Assembly: GCA_947455845.1 (NCBI GenBank)
Contig: CANGQE010000107.1
Location: 1-5,351 of the forward strand
Reading direction: 5' to 3'
Origin: Rickettsiales bacterium
GTDB lineage: Bacteria; Pseudomonadota; Alphaproteobacteria; Rickettsiales; UBA1997
DNA length: 5,351 nt
The notes beneath the pieces are model-generated. The model did not search any database and was not told where the DNA came from. It worked only from the letters and a program-made list of their open reading frames with translations. The translations under genes were made by a program, and so were the position numbers. Of the stretch, positions 1 to 5,351 are shown one piece after another; the first letter of the stretch is position 1; every line of letters starts with the position of its first letter.

Positions 1-684
1 CATTAAATTTTCTTTGCGATCACAGGCAATCACCTGCCCATGATTAATAATTGCCAATTCATCACACAACTCTTCCGCCTCTTCAAGATAATGCGTAGTC
101 AGCAAAATCGTGGTTCCAGAGGCGTTTAATTTTTTTACATAATTCCAAAGCTGGTTGCGCAATTCAACATCAACCCCCGCTGTTGGCTCATCTAAAACTA
201 AAATTTCTGGATTGTGAACCAAGGCTTTCGCTACTAAAAGACGACGACGCATTCCGCCGGAAAGGCTGCGTGGCGTGGAGTTAGCTTTGTCGGTTAGACC
301 AAGCGCTGCAATAATTTCATCGGTACGGCGTTCTGATTTTCTTATTCCATAATAACCGGCGTAAATTTCTAAAGTTTCGCGCACGTTAAAAAACGGGTCG
401 ATGACTAATTCTTGGGGTACGATACCAATTTTAAATTTGGCTAATTGTTGATTTTGATCAATGTCGAGGCCGCCGATTTTTACTTGTCCTGAAGTTTTAT
501 TAACTAGACCGGCAAGAATATTGATGATGGTTGATTTACCTGCGCCATTTGGGCCGAGGAGACCGAAAAATGAGCCTTTCTTAATTTGTAGATTAATCGA
601 TTTGAGAGCTACTTTCTCAGGAGATTTTTTAGACTTTTTATAGACTTTATTAAGGTTGGAAATTTCGATTGCGAGGTCAGACAT
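1..684 (-). CDS. ABC-2 type transporter ATP-binding protein, YadG-like (C-terminus cut by window edge)
   Basis: This is the ATPase subunit of an ABC exporter. It would hydrolyse ATP on the cytoplasmic face of the inner membrane to drive an ABC-2 permease, probably encoded just left of the window. The reading frame is open for 228 codons from ATG 684-682 to base 1. Visible motifs are Walker A GPNGAGKST (residues 44-52), Q-loop Gln91 in VPQE, signature LSGGM (141-145), Walker B ILVLDEP (161-167), D-loop AGVD (169-172) and switch His198 in TTHYLEEAE. The stretches NKTSG, VPQE, AGYYG and LDEPTAGVD resemble E. coli YadG closely, from memory. Family members are about 300 residues, so roughly 70-80 are missing. 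The substrate cannot be read from the ATPase. The start has no clear Shine-Dalgarno sequence (upstream reads ATCCCCAACC). Foldback element A separates it from grxD, so a shared transcript is possible but not shown. Confidence 0.93.
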   Translation of the reverse strand, partial: MSDLAIEISNLNKVYKKSKKSPEKVALKSINLQIKKGSFFGLLGPNGAGKSTIINILAGLVNKTSGQVKIGGLDIDQNQQLAKFKIGIVPQELVIDPFFNVRETLEIYAGYYGIRKSERRTDEIIAALGLTDKANSTPRSLSGGMRRRLLVAKALVHNPEILVLDEPTAGVDVELRNQLWNYVKKLNASGTTILLTTHYLEEAEELCDELAIINHGQVIACDRKENLM

Positions 685-717
685 GGTTGGGGATTTTAAA
701 GGTAAAATTAAATTATC

Positions 718-835
718 ACCGCGCGAACTGAACCCCGTCGTGAAGACGGGGTGACAATGTGAGAGGTTTGTACTCTAGCTCTTAACTTGTTCCTACGGGC
801 ACTACGTGTTACCCCGTCTTCACGACGGGGTCGAA
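718..835 (+). repeat. Foldback (MITE/REPIN-like) intergenic element, copy A
   Basis: This is a 100-bp core (732-831) with perfect 21-bp terminal inverted repeats, 732-752 against 811-831. Each terminal repeat is also a small hairpin: ACCCCGTC, loop GTGAA, GACGGGGT (8-bp stem). The whole therefore looks like two inverted palindromes around a unique centre. The left flank 718-731 also matches the outer arm of copy B, while the right flank has diverged. The reverse complement of copy B aligns over the same core length, with the best centre match at TTGTTCCT.CGGGCACT.CGTGT. The hexamer CGAACT occurs on both sides (724-729 and 832-837) but does not sit exactly at both ends. The element fills the grxD-ABC ATPase gap and ends a few bases from the grxD stop codon. 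It encodes nothing visible. No U-tract follows on the minus strand, so it is not a classical terminator. Confidence 0.85.
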
Positions 836-1156
836 CTAGATTACACCTTTTTCTTTCAACAATTCCTGTAACTCACCCGACTGAAACATTTCTTTTACGA
901 TGTCACATCCGCCAATAAATTCACCCTTAACGTAAAGCTGTGGGATCGTCGGCCAGTCAGAAAAATCTTTAATACCTTGTCTAATTTCTGCATCACGCAA
1001 AACATCAACATCAGCAAAATCAACACCGATGGTTTTAAGCACGTGAGAAACAGCAGCAGAAAATCCACATTGTGGAAAGTCTTTGGTGCCTTTCATGTAA
1101 AGTACTACGTCATTTGTAGAAATGGTTTCTTGAATTTTTTCTAAAATATTGGTCAT
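836..1156 (-). CDS. grxD: Monothiol glutaredoxin, CGFS type (Grx4/GrxD family)
   Basis: This is a 106-residue cytoplasmic single-domain monothiol glutaredoxin. The family binds a [2Fe-2S] cluster with glutathione and carries or stores iron-sulfur clusters, often as a heterodimer with a BolA protein. The diagnostic CGFS motif is at residues 30-33 (cluster-ligand Cys30). Lys22 in YMKG, Trp68-Pro69, the cis-proline loop TIPQLYV (70-76) and GGCD (82-85) form the expected glutathione-binding surface. The length is normal for the short bacterial form. The ATG at 1156-1154 gives the usual N-terminus, with MTNILEKIQ before the first strand. It follows bolA on the same strand, which supports the functional pairing. 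No Shine-Dalgarno sequence is seen, because the bases before the start belong to an AT-rich hairpin repeat. The stop is TAG at 838-836, immediately beside foldback element A. Confidence 0.96.
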   Translation of the reverse strand: MTNILEKIQETISTNDVVLYMKGTKDFPQCGFSAAVSHVLKTIGVDFADVDVLRDAEIRQGIKDFSDWPTIPQLYVKGEFIGGCDIVKEMFQSGELQELLKEKGVI

Positions 1157-1158
1157 GA

Positions 1159-1266
1159 GAATTAGGAAGTAAGAATTAGGAAGTAAGAATTGGGAATTAG
1201 TAAAAACTAGAATTCGATCTTGCCGCTTGTGACAATTCTTAATTCTAAATTCTTACTTCTTAATTC
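1159..1266. repeat. AT-rich long-hairpin repeat between bolA and grxD
   Basis: This is an imperfect inverted repeat. Bases 1159-1192 pair with 1233-1266 (34 positions, 4 mismatches) around a 40-base loop. The left arm begins with two exact tandem copies of the 14-mer GAATTAGGAAGTAA (1159-1172 and 1173-1186), then a degenerate third unit. The right arm carries inverted AATTCTTA/TTCTTACTTC variants of the same unit. The loop holds a smaller TAGT/ACTA hairpin. The right arm includes the bolA stop codon (1262-1260), and the left arm stops two bases from the grxD start. It is unrelated in sequence to foldback elements A and B. It may be a mobile or expanded simple repeat. No coding potential is seen. 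Confidence 0.85.
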
Positions 1267-1490
1267 CCAGATGTCTTTAGTTGCATGGCATGAAGCACAT
1301 CGCCAAGAATTTCTTTTAGAGCAGTGTTAACCATTTTATGCTGCTCAACTCTTGTTTTACCAGTAAAAATTTTATCAATAATTTTTACGCTGTAATGGTT
1401 GTCGTCGGCAACTAAAGCGGTTACTTCGATTTGGGCTTCAGGGAAATTTTCTTGGAGGAGTTGTTCTAGTTTGTTTTGAGCGATTGGCAT
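1260..1490 (-). CDS. bolA: BolA family protein (BolA2/IbaG-like)
   Basis: This is a 76-residue cytoplasmic protein of the BolA family. Such proteins pair with CGFS glutaredoxins to bind a [2Fe-2S] cluster and act in iron-sulfur handling or regulation. Features seen are the helix LEQLLQENFP (8-17), the strand IEVTAL, His32 in DDNHYSVKII, the RVEQHKMV segment (47-54) typical of the family, and the LHAMQLKT ending with His67, the invariant C-terminal histidine that can ligate the cluster. Length and lack of extensions fit the short alphaproteobacterial type. The ATG at 1490-1488 gives the standard N-terminus; no Shine-Dalgarno sequence is evident upstream (ACTAATCTT). The gene sits directly upstream of grxD and the two are probably cotranscribed. 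Its last codon or two and its TAA stop lie inside the hairpin repeat, which suggests the repeat has reached or replaced the original 3' end. Confidence 0.95.
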   Translation of the reverse strand: MPIAQNKLEQLLQENFPEAQIEVTALVADDNHYSVKIIDKIFTGKTRVEQHKMVNTALKEILGDVLHAMQLKTSGN

Positions 1491-1510
1491 AAGATTAGTA
1501 TTGATGATTT

Positions 1511-1638
1511 ACCGCATGGACTGGACCCCGTCGTGAAGACGGGTTGACACGGAGTGCCCGAAGGAACAATGGAGAGAGCTAGCACTCCAACTTAAAACTT
1601 GTCACTCCGTCTTCACGACAGGGTCCAGTCCACGCGGT
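1511..1638 (-). repeat. Foldback (MITE/REPIN-like) intergenic element, copy B
   Basis: This is the same family as copy A, in the opposite orientation. It is 128 bp with 39-bp terminal inverted repeats (1511-1549 and 1600-1638) that differ at 4 positions. The outer 14 bases read ACCGC.TGGACTGG. The inner core 1525-1624 is 100 bp, exactly as long as the core of copy A. Each arm contains the self-complementary CCGTC-GTGAA-GACGG unit, but here both small stems carry mismatches, so this copy looks older or less constrained. Each half reads TGTCA, hairpin, then TCCAG, a layout that recalls dispersed palindromes of rickettsial genomes (from memory, not searched). It lies between the pnp terminator and bolA. 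Confidence 0.88.
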
Positions 1639-1662
1639 AAAAACTTTCATTTAAATTTATTT

Positions 1663-1697
1663 AAAAAAAAGGGGACGAGCCAAAAAGGCTCGCCCCC
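1663..1697 (-). terminator. Intrinsic terminator of pnp
   Basis: On the minus strand this reads as an 11-bp stem, GGGGGCGAGCC against GGCTCGTCCCC with one G-U pair, around a TTTTT loop, followed at once by eight T residues (1670-1663). It begins 22 bases after the pnp stop codon. It is the only strong rho-independent terminator in the window and should end the rpsO-pnp transcript, leaving bolA-grxD to a promoter of their own. Confidence 0.95.
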
Positions 1698-1719
1698 GAA
1701 TAACCGAAGTTAGTAAAAA

Positions 1720-4101
1720 CTAACCAAAGAATCCGCGACGTTTTTTAACGCCACCATCTCTGTCGTCTCTATTATTGTCATCACGATCTCTGCTTCCGCT
1801 GCTGCGACGATCATCACCACGGTCGCGATCACCGCCACCACGTCTGTCGCCACCGCGATCATCACGGTCTCTGCTTCCGCCTCCACGACGATCATCACGA
1901 TCACCACCACGTCTGTCACGATCTCCACCACGACGGTCATCACGACCACCTGATTCTCTTTCGTCAACCATTTGTGGCTTGTTCGGGATACGGTCAGAAA
2001 TATCTTCGCCCGTCTTTTGATCTACACAACGGTAGCTCAATTTCGGACGACCTTTTTTGTCAAAACCGATAACTTTAACTTTAACGATATCGCCTTCATT
2101 GATTACGTCTTCAACGAAATCAACACGATATTCAGCAAGTTCAGAAATATGAATGAAACCATCGCGATTGTTAGAAATGCTAACGAAAGCGCCGGCATCA
2201 ATAACTTTTACAACTGGTCCTTCGTAGATGTCGCCGATTTCAGGCTCGAAAGTGATTTCGTGAATCATAGCAATGGCTTTCTTGATCGACTCGCCGCTGC
2301 TTGAAGAAATTTTGATTACACCAGTATCTTCGATGTCAACCACTGCACCAGAAACAGCACAGATTTCTTTAATTACCGCACCACGAGATCCGATAACTTC
2401 ACGGATTTTCTTTTGTGGGATAGTCATGATTTCAACTTTCGGAACATTCCCGTTAAGCTCAGTTCTAGCTGATGGCATAGCTTCTTCCATGATAGCTAGG
2501 ATATGAAGTCTACCAGCGTTGGCTTGTTCAAGAGCTTTTTCCATGATGTCAGCAGTGATGCCGTTGATCTTGATGTCCATTTGCAAAGAAGTGATACCAT
2601 TTCTGCTACCCGCTACTTTGAAATCCATGTCACCTAAATGATCTTCATCACCTAAGATGTCAGAAAGGATCACGTAGTTAGAACCTTCTTTAATAAGGCC
2701 CATCGCGATTCCAGAAACTGGAGCTTTGATTGGAACGCCGGCATCCATTAATGCAAGAGAAGCGCCGCAAACTGTAGCCATTGAAGATGAACCGTTTGAT
2801 TCAGTGATTTCTGAAACAATACGAGTTGTGTAAGAAAAGTTTTCAGCAGCACCCGGAAATACTGGGTTTAGCGCGCGCCAAGCCAATTTACCGTGACCGA
2901 TTTCACGACGTCCAGGTGGTTTCAACTGTCCAGTTTCACCAACTGAGTATGGAGGGAAGTTGTAATGAAGCATGAAAGACTCTTTTGACATGCCTGGGTC
3001 AAGATTTTCGATTAATTGCTCATCTTTATTTGAACCAAGAGTTGCGACAACCAAAGCTTGAGTTTCGCCACGAGTGAAAAGGGCGCAACCATGAACTTGT
3101 GGTAAGAAACCAGTTTCAATAGCGATTTGTCTAACTTGATCAGTTTTACGACCATCAATTCTAATGCCATTTTTCAAAACATCGTTACGCACGATTTCTT
3201 GAGAAAGAACTTTGAATACAGATTTGATTTTATTGGCAGTAATTCCAGCTTCTTCATTAACGAATTTAGCTTTAACGTCAGCTGCAATTGCGTCAAGATC
3301 AGCAACACGAGCTTGTTTTTCTTGTTTTTTGTAAGCGTTGATTAAGCGTTCAGCGATGAAATCAGTGATTTCTTGTTTAAGCTTAGAATCATCAACTTGA
3401 GCAACTTCGATTTTCTTTTTACCAGCTTCAGCTTTGAACTCTTTGATCATTTCGATCACTGGTTGGAAAGCTTTGTGACCGAAATCTAAAGCAGCTAACA
3501 TTTCAGCTTCTGAAAGTTCTTTAGCTTCAGATTCAATCATTAGAACTGAACTTTCAGTTCCGGCAACAACTAGATCTAAACGACCTTTTTTAACATCTTC
3601 ATTGCTTGGATTTAGGATGAATTCACCATCAACATATCCAACTCTAGCACCAGCAACTGGCTCAGTTAAAGGAGCTTCAGAAATTGCTAGAGCAGCTGAG
3701 GCAGCAATTAGTGCCAAGATGTCGGGAGTGCTTGAAGGATCGTAAGAAAGTACGGTACAAACTACGTTAACTTCATTGTAGAAGTTAGATGGGAATAGTG
3801 GTCTGATTGGACGATCAATCAAACGAGAAGTTAGGGTAGCAGCGTCAGAAGGTTTAGTTTCGCGCTTGAAAAATCCACCTGGAATTTTTCCGGCAGCATA
3901 AGATTTTTCGATGTAATGAACTGTTAGAGGGAAGAAGTCTGCATTTTCAGCAGCTTTGCTTGCAACTGTAACGGCGCAAAGAATTGTAGTATTACCATAT
4001 TTTGCTACAACTGATCCACTGGCTTGGCGAGCGATCTTGCCAGTTTCTAAGGATAGAATTTTTCCATTCCAGTTAATTTCTTTTTTTACAACATTGAACA
4101 T
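1720..4101 (-). CDS. pnp: Polyribonucleotide nucleotidyltransferase (PNPase) with RD/RG-rich tail
   Basis: This is PNPase, the trimeric phosphorolytic 3'-5' exoribonuclease of the cytoplasm, often a degradosome partner. It is 793 residues long, against about 700-715 for tail-less homologues. Domain order: first RNase PH-like domain (about 10-145, with GGFFKRE at 75-81 as the RNA-binding loop), all-alpha linker (about 150-240), second RNase PH-like domain (about 312-540), KH domain with GSRG at 571-574, and S1 domain (about 622-691). Catalytic residues are present: Arg398-Arg399 in PPGRRE, phosphate-binding serines in NGSSS (436-440), and metal ligands Asp487, Asp493 and Lys495 in GDEDHLGDMDFK. 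Residues after about 713 form a low-complexity tail ending KKRRGFFG. ATG 4101-4099 gives the usual N-terminus. It lies 53 bases after rpsO with no terminator between, so cotranscription is likely. The site before the ATG (GCTGAAAAT) is a weak ribosome-binding match. Confidence 0.98.
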   Translation of the reverse strand: MFNVVKKEINWNGKILSLETGKIARQASGSVVAKYGNTTILCAVTVASKAAENADFFPLTVHYIEKSYAAGKIPGGFFKRETKPSDAATLTSRLIDRPIRPLFPSNFYNEVNVVCTVLSYDPSSTPDILALIAASAALAISEAPLTEPVAGARVGYVDGEFILNPSNEDVKKGRLDLVVAGTESSVLMIESEAKELSEAEMLAALDFGHKAFQPVIEMIKEFKAEAGKKKIEVAQVDDSKLKQEITDFIAERLINAYKKQEKQARVADLDAIAADVKAKFVNEEAGITANKIKSVFKVLSQEIVRNDVLKNGIRIDGRKTDQVRQIAIETGFLPQVHGCALFTRGETQALVVATLGSNKDEQLIENLDPGMSKESFMLHYNFPPYSVGETGQLKPPGRREIGHGKLAWRALNPVFPGAAENFSYTTRIVSEITESNGSSSMATVCGASLALMDAGVPIKAPVSGIAMGLIKEGSNYVILSDILGDEDHLGDMDFKVAGSRNGITSLQMDIKINGITADIMEKALEQANAGRLHILAIMEEAMPSARTELNGNVPKVEIMTIPQKKIREVIGSRGAVIKEICAVSGAVVDIEDTGVIKISSSSGESIKKAIAMIHEITFEPEIGDIYEGPVVKVIDAGAFVSISNNRDGFIHISELAEYRVDFVEDVINEGDIVKVKVIGFDKKGRPKLSYRCVDQKTGEDISDRIPNKPQMVDERESGGRDDRRGGDRDRRGGDRDDRRGGGSRDRDDRGGDRRGGGDRDRGDDRRSSGSRDRDDNNRDDRDGGVKKRRGFFG
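1750..1962 (-). repeat. Low-complexity Arg/Asp/Gly-rich coding repeat in the pnp 3' end
   Basis: This stretch encodes about residues 714-784 of PNPase. It is almost wholly Arg, Asp and Gly, with a few Ser and Asn, built from irregular units such as RGGDRD, DDRRGG and SRDRDD. At DNA level it shows recurrent CGATCATCACG- and CCACCACG-like words, a pattern prone to slippage and length variation. The alternating charges and RGG-like spacing resemble disordered RNA-binding tails of DEAD-box helicases and RNase E. This role is inference. The conserved-looking end KKRRGFFG follows at residues 786-793. Confidence 0.85.
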
Positions 4102-4154
4102 ATTTTCAGCTTTTTATTATTTAAATTTTGGGAGTTCGGGTTTGTATTTTGATG

Positions 4155-4424
4155 CTATTTTCTGATCTCTAATTTTTTGATCAGATTTTCATAACGCTCA
4201 ACTGATCCGGCTTTTAGGTAATCAAGAAGTCTTCTTCTTCTTCCAACCAAAATCAATAAACCTCTTCTTGAAGAGAAATCTTTTTTGTGGATTTTCAAAT
4301 GCTCAGTTAGGCTGTTAACTTGGCTAGTAATAACGGCACATTGTACTTCAACTGAACCGGTATCTTTAGTGTTTATAGCGAACGCTGTAACGATTTCTTT
4401 TTTTGATTTAGTAAGAAGAGACAT
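4155..4424 (-). CDS. rpsO: 30S ribosomal protein S15
   Basis: This is ribosomal protein S15, which binds the central domain of 16S rRNA early in 30S assembly and helps bridge to 50S. It is 89 residues, exactly the usual length. The family signature is clear: DTGSVEVQCAVITSQVNSLT, then LKIHKKDFSSRRGLL and LVGRRRRLLDYLK, with the basic and His/Asp residues that contact rRNA. The ATG at 4424-4422 was chosen because it gives the canonical start MSLLTKSKKE. A TTG 11 codons upstream (4457) is in frame but adds residues not expected in S15. The bases before the ATG are A-rich (TTTTAAAAAA) with no Shine-Dalgarno sequence. S15 represses its own mRNA in many bacteria; no specific leader fold could be identified, although a long palindrome lies upstream. 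It is followed by pnp, as in most Proteobacteria. Confidence 0.97.
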   Translation of the reverse strand: MSLLTKSKKEIVTAFAINTKDTGSVEVQCAVITSQVNSLTEHLKIHKKDFSSRRGLLILVGRRRRLLDYLKAGSVERYENLIKKLEIRK

Positions 4425-4500
4425 TTTTTTAAAATGGTTAGAATTAAACTTGAGCAAGGCCCAAGCGATGTTGAGAAACTACTTGTACAAAACGAGTATT

Positions 4501-4595
4501 GCTTCGGAATTCTGGGTTTTAGATTTTTTTTTAAAGGTAAGCGTACCAGATGTACGTGCGTTTAAAAAAAAATTTAAAACCTAGAAGTTCGAAGC
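4501..4595. repeat. 95-bp palindrome in the truB-rpsO gap
   Basis: Bases 4501-4535 are complementary to 4561-4595 at 31 of 35 positions. A further inner stem, CGTAC (4542-4546) against GTACG (4552-4556), closes on the loop CAGAT. The outer part of the arms is mixed sequence (GCTTCG, TTCT.GGTTTTA) and the inner part is a run of T or A. The sequence is unrelated to foldback copies A and B. No T-run follows the hairpin on either strand, so a terminator role is not supported. It lies in the rpsO leader or truB trailer, 71 bases before the rpsO start. It could be a degenerate mobile repeat or a structured RNA element. Confidence 0.8.
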
Positions 4596-4672
4596 GAGAC
4601 GACTTTTTGCTTCTGATTTTTAGCTTGATCACTTATGTTAAAGAGCTATCGAGATCATCCAGCTTGGGTTGA

Positions 4673-5350
4673 CTACTCTAGGACATCCTGCAACGTAAGC
4701 AGCGAGCCATCCAAAAAACAGCCGCCATAAGTAGCTACCAGTTTTAAGACGTCAAGCGAAATTCTTTTTTCATAGAGAAATTTTCCAACCCTGAGTCGCG
4801 TCAGAGTTGAAACGTAACCACAGGCTCCGACTTTTTTACAAATATCACGAGATATTGTGCGAATGTAGGTTCCCTTAGAACATTCAACTTCAAACTCGGC
4901 AAATTCAGCGGAATTCGAAATTAATTTGATTGAAAAAATCTGCACTTCGCGTGACGGCATTTCGAATTCGATATCTTGGCGCGCCAACTCGTAAGCATGT
5001 TTTCCATTTATTCTGATGGCAGAAAAGCGCGAAGGAACTTGTTTTATTTTGCCAATAAAAAATGGTAGGGCGGAAATTATTTCAGCATTTGTGGGTCTGA
5101 CCGCGCTGGTTTCAGTAACTTTACCTTCTACATCATCAGTATCTCGAAACTCACCCCAACTAATCTTGAAAGAGTATTTTTTGCGTGCATTCATTAAATG
5201 CTCACTGGTCTTAGTCGCTTTATTTATTGCGATTGGAAGTATGCCTGAAGCGAATGGATCAAGAGTTCCACCATGCCCGACTTTTTTAGCTCCGGTGATT
5301 CTTTTAACTATTGCTACAGCTTTGGCGGAAGAAAATCCGATTGGTTTATC
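4673..5350 (-). CDS. truB: tRNA pseudouridine-55 synthase TruB (N-terminus beyond window edge)
   Basis: TruB isomerises uridine 55 to pseudouridine in the T-loop of tRNAs. The frame stays open to the right edge, showing 225 residues. About 10 N-terminal residues are probably missing, because the visible part begins at the DKPIGFSS motif. Seen are KKVGHGGTLDPFASGILP with the catalytic Asp of GTLDP (codon 5260-5258), INKATK, the KYSFKISWGEFRDTDD segment, IKQVPSRFSAIRINGKHAYELAR, and CSKGTYIRTISRDI with the active-site Arg, followed by GYVSTLTRLRVGKF. An ATG at 5194 is internal and is not the start, because essential motifs lie upstream of it. The protein ends at LLTLQDVLE (TAG 4675-4673), for a total near 235 residues, while proteobacterial TruB is about 290-315. 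The PUA-like C-terminal domain is therefore missing. It is upstream of rpsO and pnp, the usual order. Confidence 0.95.
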   Translation of the reverse strand, partial: DKPIGFSSAKAVAIVKRITGAKKVGHGGTLDPFASGILPIAINKATKTSEHLMNARKKYSFKISWGEFRDTDDVEGKVTETSAVRPTNAEIISALPFFIGKIKQVPSRFSAIRINGKHAYELARQDIEFEMPSREVQIFSIKLISNSAEFAEFEVECSKGTYIRTISRDICKKVGACGYVSTLTRLRVGKFLYEKRISLDVLKLVATYGGCFLDGSLLTLQDVLE

Positions 5351-5351
5351 G

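Noticed and set aside
461..643. Plus-strand 60-codon frame over the ABC ATPase gene
   Set aside because: It lies entirely antisense to the Walker A region of a clear gene and has no recognisable protein features.
732..831. Copy A as a rho-independent terminator for grxD
   Set aside because: The hairpins are strong but no T-run follows on the minus strand.
724..837. CGAACT on both sides of copy A as a target-site duplication
   Set aside because: The left copy is two bases away from the core end while the right one directly abuts it, and the outer left flank matches copy B, so it is more likely part of the element or chance.
1159..1200. Tandem 14-bp repeats as a mini CRISPR array
   Set aside because: The units are directly adjacent with no spacers and too short; no cas gene is nearby.
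1544..1572. TTGACA followed by ACAATG at 17-bp spacing on the plus strand in copy B, as a promoter
   Set aside because: The -10 match is poor, it points away from all genes, and TTGACA is simply part of the element's terminal repeat.
1775..2020. Plus-strand reading frame rich in Ser, Arg and Pro
   Set aside because: It is the mirror of the repetitive pnp tail codons; composition is explained by the antisense of RD/RG codons and no start signal is seen.
4425..4457. Extended rpsO start at an in-frame TTG giving 11 extra residues
   Set aside because: The internal ATG at 4424 yields the exact canonical 89-residue S15; the extension has no family support and no ribosome-binding site.
4285..4584. 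Plus-strand 99-codon frame across rpsO and the palindrome
   Set aside because: It is antisense to rpsO and then runs through the palindrome; no family resemblance or start signal.

Overview
The window looks like a piece of an AT-leaning alphaproteobacterial chromosome. The order truB-rpsO-pnp and the pair bolA-grxD are both standard in that class. The TruB signature GHGGTLDP and the protein sequences fit Alphaproteobacteria, perhaps an intracellular Rickettsiales- or Holosporales-like lineage. That narrower placement is inference and rests partly on the hairpin-forming intergenic repeats and the lack of clear Shine-Dalgarno sequences.

Every gene is on the minus strand, so transcription runs from high to low coordinates. 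From right to left: truB (tRNA pseudouridine-55 synthase, N-terminus beyond the right edge, unusually short C-terminus); a 248-nt gap holding a 95-bp palindrome; rpsO (ribosomal protein S15); pnp (PNPase with a long arginine/aspartate/glycine-rich tail); a textbook intrinsic terminator; a 128-bp foldback element (copy B); bolA; a 108-bp AT-rich hairpin repeat; grxD (CGFS monothiol glutaredoxin); a second foldback element (copy A, opposite orientation to B); and a YadG-like ABC-2 type ATPase whose C-terminus runs off the left edge.

There are three functional blocks. truB, rpsO and pnp belong to the translation and RNA-turnover cluster (tRNA modification, 30S subunit, 3'-5' RNA decay). bolA and grxD encode partners that in many organisms form a [2Fe-2S]-bridged complex used in iron-sulfur cluster trafficking. 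The ABC ATPase would energise an export permease encoded further left.

No wholly new system is visible. The points worth a second look are the four hairpin-forming intergenic elements (two from one family), the bolA-grxD hairpin that contains the bolA stop and covers the grxD ribosome-binding region, the PNPase tail, the short TruB with a possible decayed C-terminal domain, and the absence of recognisable Shine-Dalgarno sequences at all five visible starts.
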